DNA from: Halocynthiibacter sp. SDUM655004
GTDB lineage: Bacteria; Pseudomonadota; Alphaproteobacteria; Rhodobacterales; Rhodobacteraceae
Assembly (NCBI RefSeq): GCF_026015885.1
Contig: NZ_JAPDUG010000001.1
Coordinates: 1,302,001-1,366,000 of the forward strand
Reading direction: 5' to 3'
DNA length: 64,000 nt
A program made the translations under genes and the position numbers. Every line of letters begins with the position of its first letter. Position 1 is the first letter of the stretch. The notes under the pieces are model-generated. The model was not told the origin of the DNA and did not search any database. It was given only the letters and a program-made list of their open reading frames with translations. Of this stretch, positions 42,989 to 52,219 are shown one piece after another.

Positions 42989-43840
42989 TTATCTCTGCCC
43001 ACGGGCAAGGAATGCGAGCCGCTCAAACAAGGCGACATCCTGCTCGTTCTTGAGCAATGCGCCATGGAGTTTCGGCAGGGCATCTTTGCTGTCTTTGGCC
43101 AAGTCTTCGGGGCTGAGATCATCCGCCAGAAGCAGTTTGAGCCAATCAAGGACCTCGGAAGTCGATGGTTTTTTCTTTAAACCCTGCGTATCTCGGATCT
43201 CGTAGAACTGGGTTAGCGCCGTGGTGAGTAGGCGGTCTTTGATATCCGGAAAATGCGTTTTGACAATCGCGCGTAGGGTCTCCATTTCGGGAAAGCGGAT
43301 GTAATGGAAAAAGCAGCGCCGCAAAAACGCGTCCGGCAACTCTTTTTCATTGTTTGACGTGATAATCACCACAGGGCGATGCGTTGCACGGATGGTTTCG
43401 CCGGTTTCATAGACGTTGAATTCCATCTTATCGAGTTCTTGAAGCAGGTCGTTTGGAAACTCGATGTCGGCTTTGTCAATCTCGTCAATCAGGAGGAGGG
43501 CGCGTTTGGGGGCCTCAAATGCCTGCCACAGTTTGCCCTTCTTGATGTAGTTGCACACATCATTGACCCGTTCATCGCCCAACTGGCTATCGCGCAGGCG
43601 GGAAACGGCATCATATTCATAAAGACCTTGCTGCGCTTTGGTGGTGGATTTGATGTGCCACTCCAGCAGAGGCATATCCAGTGCACGCGCAACTTGATGG
43701 GCAAGCTCGGTTTTTCCGGTGCCCGGTTCGCCCTTAACAAGCAGCGGGCGCTCCAGTGTGATGGCCGCATTTACGCCAACGGTCAGGTCTTCTGTCGCCA
43801 CATAGGCGTCTGTTCCGGTAAATTTCATTGAGATTTTCAT
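42989..43840 (-). CDS. MoxR-family AAA+ ATPase (CoxD-like)
   Basis: 283 residues. Walker A GEPGTGKT (37-44), Walker B LLLIDEIDKAD and sensor-type IITSNNEKELPDAFLRRCFFHYIRFP are present. It is a chaperone-like ATPase that acts with a VWA partner, here encoded four genes downstream. It is the first gene of a minus-strand run with gaps of 29, 1, 42 and 2 bp. Its start is divergent from dksA. Confidence 0.93.
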   Translation of the reverse strand: MKISMKFTGTDAYVATEDLTVGVNAAITLERPLLVKGEPGTGKTELAHQVARALDMPLLEWHIKSTTKAQQGLYEYDAVSRLRDSQLGDERVNDVCNYIKKGKLWQAFEAPKRALLLIDEIDKADIEFPNDLLQELDKMEFNVYETGETIRATHRPVVIITSNNEKELPDAFLRRCFFHYIRFPEMETLRAIVKTHFPDIKDRLLTTALTQFYEIRDTQGLKKKPSTSEVLDWLKLLLADDLSPEDLAKDSKDALPKLHGALLKNEQDVALFERLAFLARGQR

Positions 43841-44011
43841 AGCCTATGTGGTTTTCCTTCCTCACCTTTACCAATTGCCACATTTTGACTCAACTGCGGC
43901 TTTTAACCTCGTGACAATCTCTCTGGTTTGGAATAGACCACCCCCAGAATGAGGAGCCCGATGACCGACTCAGCAAGAGACAGTTCAGACGGCCTGCATG
44001 AGGGAGCAGGT

Positions 44012-44434
44012 ATGAAAGCACAAGTTTTCTTGCCAGAAGACTATCGTCCCGCTGAGGACGAAGAGTTTATGAATGAACGCCAAGTCGAGTATTTCCGTCG
44101 CAAATTGCTAAATTGGAAAAACGAGCTGGTGGCTGGCAGCAAAGACACCATCGAAGGATTGCAAGACGGCACGCGGAATATTCCCGACGTGGCGGATCGC
44201 GCCTCCGAAGAAACTGATCGTGCGCTTGAATTGCGTACCCGTGATCGCCAGCGCAAGCTGGTTGCCAAGATCGACGCCGCGCTACGCCGTATCGACGAGG
44301 GGGAATACGGATATTGCGAAGATACGGGCGAGCCGATTTCGCTTAAACGTCTGGATGCACGGCCTATCGCGACATTGTCACTTGAGGCGCAAGAGCGCCA
44401 CGAGCGCCGCGAAAAAGTCCACCGTGACGACTAG
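44012..44434 (+). CDS. dksA: RNA polymerase-binding transcription factor DksA (single-cysteine type)
   Basis: 140 residues. A coiled coil (about 22-95) carries at its tip Asp59, Asp62 and Ala64 in PDVADRA, the same spacing as the DxxDxA tip of E. coli DksA that reaches the polymerase active site. The zinc-finger region keeps only Cys102 (GYCEDTGEPI); the second CxxC is replaced by LSLEAQ. A one-cysteine DksA is known from R. sphaeroides. It mediates stringent control with ppGpp. The start at 44012 follows GGGAGCAGG; an upstream ATG would add 21 poorly conserved residues. Confidence 0.94.
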   Translation: MKAQVFLPEDYRPAEDEEFMNERQVEYFRRKLLNWKNELVAGSKDTIEGLQDGTRNIPDVADRASEETDRALELRTRDRQRKLVAKIDAALRRIDEGEYGYCEDTGEPISLKRLDARPIATLSLEAQERHERREKVHRDD

Positions 44435-44471
44435 ACGCGACGATTAATCGCGACACAGATCAAAACGAAGT

Positions 44472-44504
44472 AAACGCCGGGGCTTTCACGCTGCGGCGTT
44501 TTTT
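44472..44504 (+). terminator. Terminator after dksA
   Basis: AAACGCCG pairs with CGGCGTTT around a 14-nt loop and is followed by T's. It lies 17 bp before the next gene, so it separates dksA from the monooxygenase gene. Confidence 0.8.
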
Positions 44505-44521
44505 CGTAAGGGCAGTTCATT

Positions 44522-45694
44522 ATGTTGATTGGGCAAAAAATACATATTCTTGGGGCGGGGATCGGCGGGCTTTCTGCGGCACTCGCGTTGGCGCTGCGCG
44601 GTGCGCAGGTCACTGTGTTTGAACAGGCCGAAGTTGTTAAGGAAGTTGGCGCCGGAATTCAGGTTTCGCCCAACGGTTACGCCGTATTGAAAGCGCTTGG
44701 CGTTGCCGAAGCTGTTGAGGCGCGCAGCCCGCGTGCCCGCTCTATGCGGCTCATAGATGGTGAGGCTGGCGGAACGGTGTTCCGTATGGGCCTTGAGCCA
44801 CAAGACGGAGAACGCCCATATCTATTTGTGCATCGTGCTGATTTGATTGAGGTTCTGGCCGAAGCGGCGCGCGCAGCAGGTGTACAGATCAAACTGCTCC
44901 ATCACATTGAAAACGTGTCCTTTCAAGATGGTCAGCCCGTTGTTCGCACGGCTCAAGGTGCGGAGGCCCATCCGGAAATTCTGATCGGGGCCGACGGGCT
45001 TCATTCCAAGGTTCGTGCTGCTCTCAATGGCGAAGCGAAGCCGTTTTTTACGCGGCAGGTGGCGTGGCGGGCAATTGTTCCGACGCAAGACGCGGATCCA
45101 GTTGCCAAGGTTTACATGGGCGACCGCCGCCACCTCGTGACCTATCCGTTGCGTGATCGAAACCAGCTTAACCTCGTTGCCGTCCAAGAAACCGCGAATT
45201 GGGCCGATGAGGGGTGGTCCCACGAGGATGACCCAGACAACCTACGCGCGGCCTTCTCTGGTTTTACGCCAGATGTGCGCGCGCTGTTGAATCGGGTGCA
45301 ATCCGTCTATCGGTGGGGGCTGTTCCGCCATCCAGTTGCCGCCACATGGACACGCGGGCAGGTCGCCATTCTAGGTGATGCCGCGCATCCGACGCTGCCG
45401 TTTATGGCGCAGGGCGCGAATATGGCGCTTGAGGATGCTTGGGTTTTGGCGGCGTCATTGGCGATGGGCGATACAGTCGCCCACGGGTTTGCGCACTATC
45501 AGGCGCAGCGCGTTCCGCGCGTCACCCGTGTGATCGAAGCGGCCAATAAGAACGCCCGAAATTATCACCTGCCGTCTGGGCCTGTACGATTTCTTGCGCA
45601 TTCGGCACTGCGGCTTGGGACGGCCGTTGCCCCCCATATGGCGGCCAAACAATTTGACTGGATTTACGCACACGACGTGACCAAAACCGTCTAG
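44522..45694 (+). CDS. FAD-dependent monooxygenase (salicylate/3-hydroxybenzoate hydroxylase-like)
   Basis: 390 residues. The dinucleotide-binding ILGAGIGGLSAALAL at the N-terminus, DG motif IGADGLHSKVRAAL, and the GD motif AILGDAAHPTLPFMAQGANMALEDA identify a class A flavoprotein hydroxylase. Members hydroxylate aromatic acids with NAD(P)H and oxygen; no aromatic-degradation genes are adjacent, so the substrate is open. The gene ends 22 bp from the converging xth gene. Confidence 0.9.
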   Translation: MLIGQKIHILGAGIGGLSAALALALRGAQVTVFEQAEVVKEVGAGIQVSPNGYAVLKALGVAEAVEARSPRARSMRLIDGEAGGTVFRMGLEPQDGERPYLFVHRADLIEVLAEAARAAGVQIKLLHHIENVSFQDGQPVVRTAQGAEAHPEILIGADGLHSKVRAALNGEAKPFFTRQVAWRAIVPTQDADPVAKVYMGDRRHLVTYPLRDRNQLNLVAVQETANWADEGWSHEDDPDNLRAAFSGFTPDVRALLNRVQSVYRWGLFRHPVAATWTRGQVAILGDAAHPTLPFMAQGANMALEDAWVLAASLAMGDTVAHGFAHYQAQRVPRVTRVIEAANKNARNYHLPSGPVRFLAHSALRLGTAVAPHMAAKQFDWIYAHDVTKTV

Positions 45695-45715
45695 ACGGGT
45701 CGGTCTTCCTGCGGG

Positions 45716-46522
45716 TTAAGCGGCGAGCTCTACCCAGACAGGTGTGTGATCCGAAGGTTTTTCACGTCCACGGACTTCGCTGTCGATCTTGCATTCAAGC
45801 AAGAGATCGGCGCACTGCGGTGTGAGAAGGAAATGGTCGATGCGAATGCCGTCGTTTCTATTCCATGCGCCAGCTTGATAATCCCAAAAGCTATAGTTTT
45901 CAGGGGCTTGGTTGCGGGCGCGGAACGCCTCGGTAAAGCCGAGGTTAAGAATTTTGCGCCATGCTTCGTGGCTTTCAGGGCGATAGAGCGCGTCCCCTTC
46001 CCAAGCAGTGGGGCGGGCGGCGTCTTCGGGTTGGGGGATGATGTTGTAATCCCCCGCCATCAATGCGGGCATTTCATCCTCCAGAAGCTGTTTCGCACGT
46101 GTGTGAAGCCGCTCCATCCATGCCAATTTATATGCATATTTGCCGCCCTCAATCGGCGCGCCTTCTTGGTCGAGTTCAACCGGATTGCCGTTGGGCAGGT
46201 AGAGCCCGCAAACGCGCACGGCCTGCTCGCCCACGACGGTTGCTTCGATCCAGCGGGCCTGTTCGTCGCTGTCATCGCCGGGAAGTCCGCGGCTTACATC
46301 TTCGAGCGGCAGTTTCGAGAGGATTGCCACGCCATTAAAGCTTTTTTGGCCGTGGGTTTCGACGTTGTAGCCCATATCCTCGAATATCTCGCGAGGGAAA
46401 TTTTCGTCGATGGATTTGATCTCTTGAAGCAAAACCACGTCGGGCTCTGCCTCCTTGAGCCAATCCGGAAGCGCATTGATACGGGCCTTGATGCCGTTAA
46501 TGTTGAAGGTCGCGATTTTCAT
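45716..46522 (-). CDS. xthA: Exodeoxyribonuclease III
   Basis: 268 residues. It is an apurinic/apyrimidinic endonuclease and 3'-5' exonuclease for base-excision repair. Endonuclease/exonuclease/phosphatase fold motifs are visible: MKIATFNINGIKAR (Asn7), LLQEIKS (catalytic Glu), LMAGDYNIIPQPED, RIDHFLLTP and SDHTPVWVEL (catalytic His). The start at 46522 is the canonical N-terminus. It is 32 bp downstream of erpA on the same strand. Confidence 0.96.
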   Translation of the reverse strand: MKIATFNINGIKARINALPDWLKEAEPDVVLLQEIKSIDENFPREIFEDMGYNVETHGQKSFNGVAILSKLPLEDVSRGLPGDDSDEQARWIEATVVGEQAVRVCGLYLPNGNPVELDQEGAPIEGGKYAYKLAWMERLHTRAKQLLEDEMPALMAGDYNIIPQPEDAARPTAWEGDALYRPESHEAWRKILNLGFTEAFRARNQAPENYSFWDYQAGAWNRNDGIRIDHFLLTPQCADLLLECKIDSEVRGREKPSDHTPVWVELAA

Positions 46523-46554
46523 AGAATTGCCCGTTTCTGCTCTTTTGGGGTGCG

Positions 46555-46878
46555 CTACATCGAGAAGCTGGTGCCACAGCCGCAAGACGAGGTGGCGTTC
46601 GGGTTCTCGATCGTAAAGCGGGCGCCGATCAACTCCTCGGTAAAGTCGATCACAGCATTTGCCAGAAACGGCAGGGAGACGCTGTCTACGACGACTTTTT
46701 CGCCGTTGCCTTCAAGCACAAGGTCTTCGTCGGCAGGGTCATCCAGCTCGATCTCGTATTGGAAGCCCGAACATCCGCCGCCCTCAACGGCAACGCGCAA
46801 CGCTTTTCCTTGCGCGGCGGCTCCGATCTCTGCGAGGCGCTCAAAGGCGCGGGGAGTGACCTTAGGGGGTAGATTCAT
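46555..46878 (-). CDS. erpA: Iron-sulfur cluster insertion protein, HesB/IscA family
   Basis: 107 residues. The three conserved cysteines of A-type carriers are present: GGGCSGFQYE and the C-terminal SSCGCGTSF. It carries [2Fe-2S] or [4Fe-4S] clusters to apo-enzymes. Assignment to ErpA rather than IscA or SufA is by general similarity and its isolated position away from isc or suf genes. Divergent from dgt. Confidence 0.92.
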   Translation of the reverse strand: MNLPPKVTPRAFERLAEIGAAAQGKALRVAVEGGGCSGFQYEIELDDPADEDLVLEGNGEKVVVDSVSLPFLANAVIDFTEELIGARFTIENPNATSSCGCGTSFSM

Positions 46879-46948
46879 AACACGTTTCCATTCTGTTACC
46901 TGTCACATATAAGGTCCAAAAGGCATAGCGACAACAGGTAGGTAACAA

Positions 46949-48148
46949 ATGCTTGCATCATTTGCCTCCGATCCGGCACGCAGTAAGGGACGACTGTATG
47001 CCGAGGAAGAGAGCGCCCATCGTTCGCCGTTCCAACGGGACCGCGACAGGATCATTCACGCGAGTGCGTTTCGGCGGCTCAAGCATAAAACACAGGTGTT
47101 TATTGAGCATGAGGGCGATTATTTCCGCACACGGCTCACCCATTCGATCGAGGTTGCCCAAGTTGCGCGGACCCTTGCGGGGACGCTTGGGCTTAATCAG
47201 GAACTGACCGAAGCCGTGGCGCTGGCGCATGACCTTGGCCATACGCCTTTTGGACACACAGGCGAGGATGCACTGGCCGCGCTGATGGCGCCCTATGGCG
47301 GGTTTGACCACAACGCACAGGCGCTTCGGATCGTCACGAACTTAGAGCGGCATTACGCGGAGTTTGACGGGCTGAACCTCACGTGGGAAAGCCTCGAAGG
47401 TATCGCAAAACATAACGGCCCCGTAACGGGTGATCCCGAAACCGGCGAATTGCCCTATGCGCTGGCGGAATATAACGCCCGCCACGACCTTGAGCTTGAT
47501 ACCTACGCCAGTGCGGAGGCGCAGGTTGCTGCGCTGTCTGATGATATTGCGTACAACAGCCATGACCTCCACGATGGCCTGCGCGCAGAGTTGTTCTCAA
47601 CCGATGAACTGGCCGAGTTGCCGCTTCTGGATGATTGCTTTGCGCGCGTAGATGCAAAGTATCCGGACTTAAACTATTACCGCCGTCGTCACGAAGCCCT
47701 GCGCCGGTTCTTTGGCGTTCTGGTTGAGGATGTAATTGCCCAGAGCAACCTTTTGCTGGCCGAAATTAATCCGAAATCGGTTGAGGATATTCGCGCAGCG
47801 GGTCAGCCGATGATCCAGTTCTCTGATCCTGTCTGGCGCGACCTTAAAGTGATCCGCAAGTTCCTTTTTGTGCGCATGTATCGCGCGCCTTCGGTCGTTC
47901 GGATGCGAGAGAAGGTGACGCGCATGATTGATGAGCTGTTTCCGCTCTTCATGGCGCAACCGGATTTGTTGCCCAAGCAATGGCGCAAGGAAATCGCCGA
48001 AGCCAAGGATGAGACGACTCTCGCGCGGATCGTGGCCGATTATATTTCAGGGATGACAGACCGTTTTGCCATTCAGGAACACCAACGCCTGATTGGTGGT
48101 GTGAAGCCCGATAATATCGTGACCGGACGGGTAAAGTTGAAGGATTAA
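46949..48148 (+). CDS. dgt: dGTPase-like deoxynucleoside triphosphohydrolase (HD domain)
   Basis: 399 residues. HD-domain metal ligands are seen: HSIEVAQVARTLAG, then LAHDLGHTPFGHTGEDAL, and ALSDDIAYNSHDLHDGL. The N-terminal SPFQRDRDRIIHASAFRRLKHKTQVF is typical of the dGTPase group. It hydrolyses dNTPs to nucleosides and triphosphate and so trims dNTP pools. It precedes argS by 71 bp. Confidence 0.94.
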   Translation: MLASFASDPARSKGRLYAEEESAHRSPFQRDRDRIIHASAFRRLKHKTQVFIEHEGDYFRTRLTHSIEVAQVARTLAGTLGLNQELTEAVALAHDLGHTPFGHTGEDALAALMAPYGGFDHNAQALRIVTNLERHYAEFDGLNLTWESLEGIAKHNGPVTGDPETGELPYALAEYNARHDLELDTYASAEAQVAALSDDIAYNSHDLHDGLRAELFSTDELAELPLLDDCFARVDAKYPDLNYYRRRHEALRRFFGVLVEDVIAQSNLLLAEINPKSVEDIRAAGQPMIQFSDPVWRDLKVIRKFLFVRMYRAPSVVRMREKVTRMIDELFPLFMAQPDLLPKQWRKEIAEAKDETTLARIVADYISGMTDRFAIQEHQRLIGGVKPDNIVTGRVKLKD

Positions 48149-48219
48149 GCCGCGCGCATGTGGTTGAATGTTTCGCTAATCCTGCTAAACCGCGCGGATA
48201 AACAATAGGACGCCGTAAG

Positions 48220-49962
48220 ATGAACCTTTTTGCCGATATTCGCGAGCTTGTAATCGACAGCCTTGATCAGCTGACAGCCGAGGGGCTTCTGCCTGCTGGT
48301 CTTGAGATGAAGAACGTCGCGGTCGAGCCGCCGCGTGATGCGGCCCATGGCGATATGGCAACCAATGCGGCAATGGTTCTGGCGAAGCCCGCCAAGATGA
48401 AACCGCGCGACATTGCAGAGGCGCTGGCCGCCAAGCTTGCCGAGGATCATCGCATCACAGTGGCCGAAGTAGCCGGACCGGGATTCCTTAACTTGCGGCT
48501 CGCAGATGGTGTTTGGCAGGGCGTGATTGGTACGGCTCTCACGGACGAAAGCTATGGCCGCTCGAACATGGGGCAGGGCCGCAAAGTTAACGTTGAGTAT
48601 GTCTCCGCAAACCCAACTGGCCCACTTCACGTCGGGCACACACGCGGCGCTGTTTTTGGTGATGCGCTGGCAAGCCTTCTGGACTACGCCGGCTATGACG
48701 TGACGCGCGAATACTACATCAATGATGGCGGCGCGCAGGTCGATGTTTTGGCGCGCTCTGTGTACCTGCGTTATCTTGAAGCTCTTGGACAGGAAGTCGC
48801 GTTTGAAGACGGCACCTATCCGGGCGATTACCTTATTCCCGTGGGCAAGGCGCTGGCCGAGGCCTATGGCGACAAGCTCGTCGGCGTTCGTGAGGAAGAA
48901 TGGCTTCCTGAAATCCGCGACTATGCCACCGACGCGATGATGCATTTGATCCGCAGCGACCTTGCGATGCTCGGCGTTGAAATGGATGTGTTCTATAGCG
49001 AAAAGTCGCTTTACGGCACAGGGCAGATCGAAGGCGCAATTGCTGCGTTGGAAGCGCAAGGCCTGATCTATGAGGGCGTGCTTGAGCCGCCAAAAGGCAA
49101 AATGCCGGAAGATTGGGAGCCGCGTGAGCAAACCTTGTTCCGCTCAACGGCCCATGGCGATGATGTGGACCGTCCCATCAAGAAATCCGACGGAAGCTGG
49201 ACCTATTTCGCCCCTGATATCGCTTATCACTACACTAAAATCGAGCGCGGTTTTGATGTGTTGATCGACATTTTGGGCGCGGATCATGGCGGCTATGTCA
49301 AACGGATGAAGGCAGCCGTTTCGGCGCTTTCCGCTGGCGAAGTGCCGCTTGATATCAAGCTTACCCAGCTTGTCCGTCTGTTCAAAAATGGCGAGCCGTT
49401 CAAAATGTCAAAGCGTGCGGGTACGTTTATCATGCTGCGCGATGTGGTGGAGCAAGTTGGCCCTGACGTAACCCGCTTCGTCATGCTGACCCGCAAGAAC
49501 GATGCGCCGCTTGATTTTGATTTCGATAAAGTTCTGGAGCAAAGCAAAGACAACCCTGTCTTCTATGTGAACTATGCGGTTGCACGGGTGAATTCGGTGC
49601 TGCGCAAGGCCAAAGAGGCGGGCATCGACGTTGATGACGCGACACTTGCAGCGGCGGACTTGTCTGGCATTACGCATGAGTCCGAATTGAAGGTTGCTAA
49701 ATCGCTGGCCGAATGGCCGCGTCTGGTCGAAATTGCAGCGCGCACAAACGAGCCGCACCGGATTGCGTTCTTCCTTTATGATCTTGCCTCGGATTTCCAC
49801 GCGCTTTGGAACCGTGGCAACGACGAGGTTGGCTTGCGGTTCATCCAAGAGGGCGATGTGGCCACGTCACAATCGAAAATCGCGCTCGCAAAGGCCGTTT
49901 CAGTTGTTATTTCCTCAGGTCTTGGTATTCTTGGCGTGACACCGGTTGAGGAAATGCGCTGA
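48220..49962 (+). CDS. argS: Arginyl-tRNA synthetase
   Basis: 580 residues, class I. The additional N-terminal domain ([18 protein letters not shown]), HIGH-type motif [15 protein letters not shown]-type loop ([13 protein letters not shown]) and C-terminal DALR anticodon-binding domain ([34 protein letters not shown]) are all present. It lies between dgt and the SPOR-domain gene in a plus-strand run that continues to scpB. Confidence 0.98.
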   Translation: MNLFADIRELVIDSLDQLTAEGLLPAGLEMKNVAVEPPRDAAHGDMATNAAMVLAKPAKMKPRDIAEALAAKLAEDHRITVAEVAGPGFLNLRLADGVWQGVIGTALTDESYGRSNMGQGRKVNVEYVSANPTGPLHVGHTRGAVFGDALASLLDYAGYDVTREYYINDGGAQVDVLARSVYLRYLEALGQEVAFEDGTYPGDYLIPVGKALAEAYGDKLVGVREEEWLPEIRDYATDAMMHLIRSDLAMLGVEMDVFYSEKSLYGTGQIEGAIAALEAQGLIYEGVLEPPKGKMPEDWEPREQTLFRSTAHGDDVDRPIKKSDGSWTYFAPDIAYHYTKIERGFDVLIDILGADHGGYVKRMKAAVSALSAGEVPLDIKLTQLVRLFKNGEPFKMSKRAGTFIMLRDVVEQVGPDVTRFVMLTRKNDAPLDFDFDKVLEQSKDNPVFYVNYAVARVNSVLRKAKEAGIDVDDATLAAADLSGITHESELKVAKSLAEWPRLVEIAARTNEPHRIAFFLYDLASDFHALWNRGNDEVGLRFIQEGDVATSQSKIALAKAVSVVISSGLGILGVTPVEEMR

Positions 49963-50088
49963 CACCAGCTTGGGAGACACCCACGCAATAATGATCAGCC
50001 CCCACCGGCGTTGTGGCAGAGGCCGGACAGCACACTGTACCGGCAAGAAAGGCAGCAACGACTGCCTGTAATGACGGTGAGGCAGGAT

Positions 50089-51381
50089 ATGAGCGGTTTT
50101 GATCGCGACCAAGGGCGTACGCAAGACTCCATTCAAAGACACGATGGGCATCCCACATCTGAGCAGGGTCACTTCCAGCCGCGCGCAGATGCGCCGCCGG
50201 CGGGGTACCCTCATTTGGGCGCTGCTCCAACAGAGCCGCCATTGCACGCCCCACATTCCTATGCCCATGCGCAGCAGGCAACCGAGCCACAAGCCCCCCA
50301 ACACGCTGCGCACGGCCAGCCAACGCGCGTCGATCGTCCGCAGACCGAGGCGTTTTACCAGCCCGAGCCTGACTACAACCAACCGAACACCGGCCAGCAT
50401 GGCGGGTCTGTGCCGCCACCTGATGGGCAAGGCAGCGAGGAAGGCGCGACCTTCATGCATGTGCTTGGTGCTGTCACATCGCTGGCGCTTGTCGTTGGGC
50501 TTGGTGTGTGGGGCTATCAGCTTGCGGTACGGGATGTTTCCGGATTGCCAATCGTGCGCGCTCTTGAAGGGCCATCACGTGTTCAGCCCGATGATCCAGG
50601 AGGGCAACTGGCCTCAAATCAGGGGCTATCCGTAAATGCAGTTCAGGCCGAGGGTGAGGCAGAGCCAGCGGCGGAACGTCTTCAACTTGCGCCGAAAACT
50701 GTGGATGTTTTGCCAAGCGACCCCGTTGTCGCCACCGCACCTGCAATCGTCCCCGTGCCGAAACCTTCACCACTAAAGCAAGATCCTGCAACGCTCGCAG
50801 CGCCAGCTCCGGAACTTGCGGCTCCAAAGCCGATTGCCGTGGCCGCGGCACCGGATGATCTGCCGATTGTTGGGGAAGCGATTGCAGAAGAGGCCGTTCC
50901 CGAAGCGGATGACGTGCATGAAGACAGGCTACCGGCAAGTGTTCCAGGTCTTGCCAAGTCCGCGCGTCCAGCGGTTCGGCCAGCGAATTTCGCTTCAGTT
51001 GTAAGCGCTCAGAAAGATCAAGCCAGCGCGGTTGAAGCGGCGCTTGCCGAGGCCGTCAACGCGCCAGAAGGTGTTGTGGTGCCGCAAGCCGGAGACCTTG
51101 TGCGCGATATTGAACCAGACAAAATTCCCGTCGGCACAAACCTCGTTCAGCTTGGGGCCTTTGCCTCAATTGATATCGCTCGTGCAGAATGGGCGCGGCT
51201 GTCGTTGAAGCACGAAGGGTTTATGGCCGGAAAGGATCGCGTCATTCAGTCTGCAAGCAGCGGTGGCCGAACCTTCTATCGCCTGCGCGCGCATGGCTTT
51301 GCCGATATAAGCGACGCGCGGCGTTTCTGTGTTGCGCTTAAGGCTGAAAATTCCGAATGTGTGCCACTGGTAACGCGATGA
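50089..51381 (+). CDS. SPOR-domain membrane protein
   Basis: About 430 residues. Residues 1-120 are Pro/Gln/His-rich and disordered; 125-147 form a membrane helix (VLGAVTSLALVVGLGVWGYQL); then comes a long Ala/Pro-rich periplasmic region, and the last 80 residues are a SPOR domain (TNLVQLGAFASIDIARAEWARL...FYRLRAHGFADISDARRFC). SPOR domains bind denuded septal peptidoglycan, so the protein should localise to the division site. The start is a choice between ATGs at 50071 and 50089; the latter has AGGCAGGAT ahead. Confidence 0.88.
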   Translation: MSGFDRDQGRTQDSIQRHDGHPTSEQGHFQPRADAPPAGYPHLGAAPTEPPLHAPHSYAHAQQATEPQAPQHAAHGQPTRVDRPQTEAFYQPEPDYNQPNTGQHGGSVPPPDGQGSEEGATFMHVLGAVTSLALVVGLGVWGYQLAVRDVSGLPIVRALEGPSRVQPDDPGGQLASNQGLSVNAVQAEGEAEPAAERLQLAPKTVDVLPSDPVVATAPAIVPVPKPSPLKQDPATLAAPAPELAAPKPIAVAAAPDDLPIVGEAIAEEAVPEADDVHEDRLPASVPGLAKSARPAVRPANFASVVSAQKDQASAVEAALAEAVNAPEGVVVPQAGDLVRDIEPDKIPVGTNLVQLGAFASIDIARAEWARLSLKHEGFMAGKDRVIQSASSGGRTFYRLRAHGFADISDARRFCVALKAENSECVPLVTR

Positions 51382-51415
51382 TCGCAAGATAAGCAAAGAG
51401 GAGCCGCCCCCGCAG

Positions 51416-52219
51416 ATGGACAATCTATTCGCCTCCGAAGAACAGGCCAGCACTCAATCCGTTGCCGAACGGATGGCGGCCGAGGCGCTGATTGTTGATG
51501 TTCGCGGATACGAAGGGCCGCTTGACCTTCTCCTGACCCTGAGCCGTACGCAGAAGGTTGATCTGCGGGTGATTTCCGTCACGGAGCTTGCGGAGCAATA
51601 CCTGCGGTTCATCGATCATGCCAAGTCCCTGCGGATTGAGCTTGCGGCGGATTACCTTGTGATGGCGGCGTGGTTGGCCTTTTTGAAATCACGTCTGCTT
51701 TTGCCGCCAGAGCCAGGCGAAGAGGGGCCGACCGGCGAAGAATTGGCCGCGCACCTCGCGTTTCAACTTGAGCGCCTGCAGGCCATGCGAGATTGCGCTG
51801 CAAAGCTCATGGGACGAGATCAACTGGGCCGAGATTTCTTTGCCCGCGGGGTTCCGGAAACTGTGGAGCGCGTTCGTAAGGTTACATATTCCGCCACGCT
51901 GCTGGATTTGATGCAGGGGTACGCCCGTATCCGTACCAAAGATGAGTTCCGCCCCTTTGTAATGGACCGTGACGCCATCCTGACAATGGAGCAGGCGCTT
52001 GATCGGATGCGTGGGCTGATCGGCTATGCAGGGGATTGGACGGGGCTGGAAACCTACCTTCCTGAAGGCTGGGGCGAAGACCCGAAACGCCGCCGCAGTG
52101 CAACAGCCGCGACGTTTGCTGCCTCGCTTGAAATGGCTAAGGCGGGGCAAATCGAAATCCGACAGGGTGAAACATTCTCTCCAATTCAAATTCGCAAGAA
52201 AGCTGACAAAGATGGCTGA
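51416..52219 (+). CDS. scpA: Segregation and condensation protein A
   Basis: 267 residues. As the kleisin of the SMC-ScpAB condensin, it bridges SMC heads and ScpB. The family pattern is clear: VRGYEGPLDLLLTLSRTQKVDLRVISVTELAEQYLRFI, AADYLVMAAWLAFLKSRLLLP, and a C-terminal winged-helix-like region. It overlaps scpB by 8 bp. Confidence 0.97.
   Translation: MDNLFASEEQASTQSVAERMAAEALIVDVRGYEGPLDLLLTLSRTQKVDLRVISVTELAEQYLRFIDHAKSLRIELAADYLVMAAWLAFLKSRLLLPPEPGEEGPTGEELAAHLAFQLERLQAMRDCAAKLMGRDQLGRDFFARGVPETVERVRKVTYSATLLDLMQGYARIRTKDEFRPFVMDRDAILTMEQALDRMRGLIGYAGDWTGLETYLPEGWGEDPKRRRSATAATFAASLEMAKAGQIEIRQGETFSPIQIRKKADKDG

Noticed and set aside
45687-45698. Palindrome CCGTCTAGACGG at the monooxygenase stop codon
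   Set aside because: Short, no T run, sits between converging genes; no good case for terminator or operator.
45746-46912. 388-codon plus-strand open frame opposite xth and erpA
   Set aside because: Spans two well-identified genes in antisense; no family resemblance.
48145-49131. 328-codon minus-strand open frame opposite argS
   Set aside because: Antisense shadow of a clear arginyl-tRNA synthetase gene.
50050-50067. Hairpin AGGCAG-N6-CTGCCT just ahead of the SPOR-protein start
   Set aside because: Perfect but only 6 bp; may simply reflect start ambiguity in this gene.
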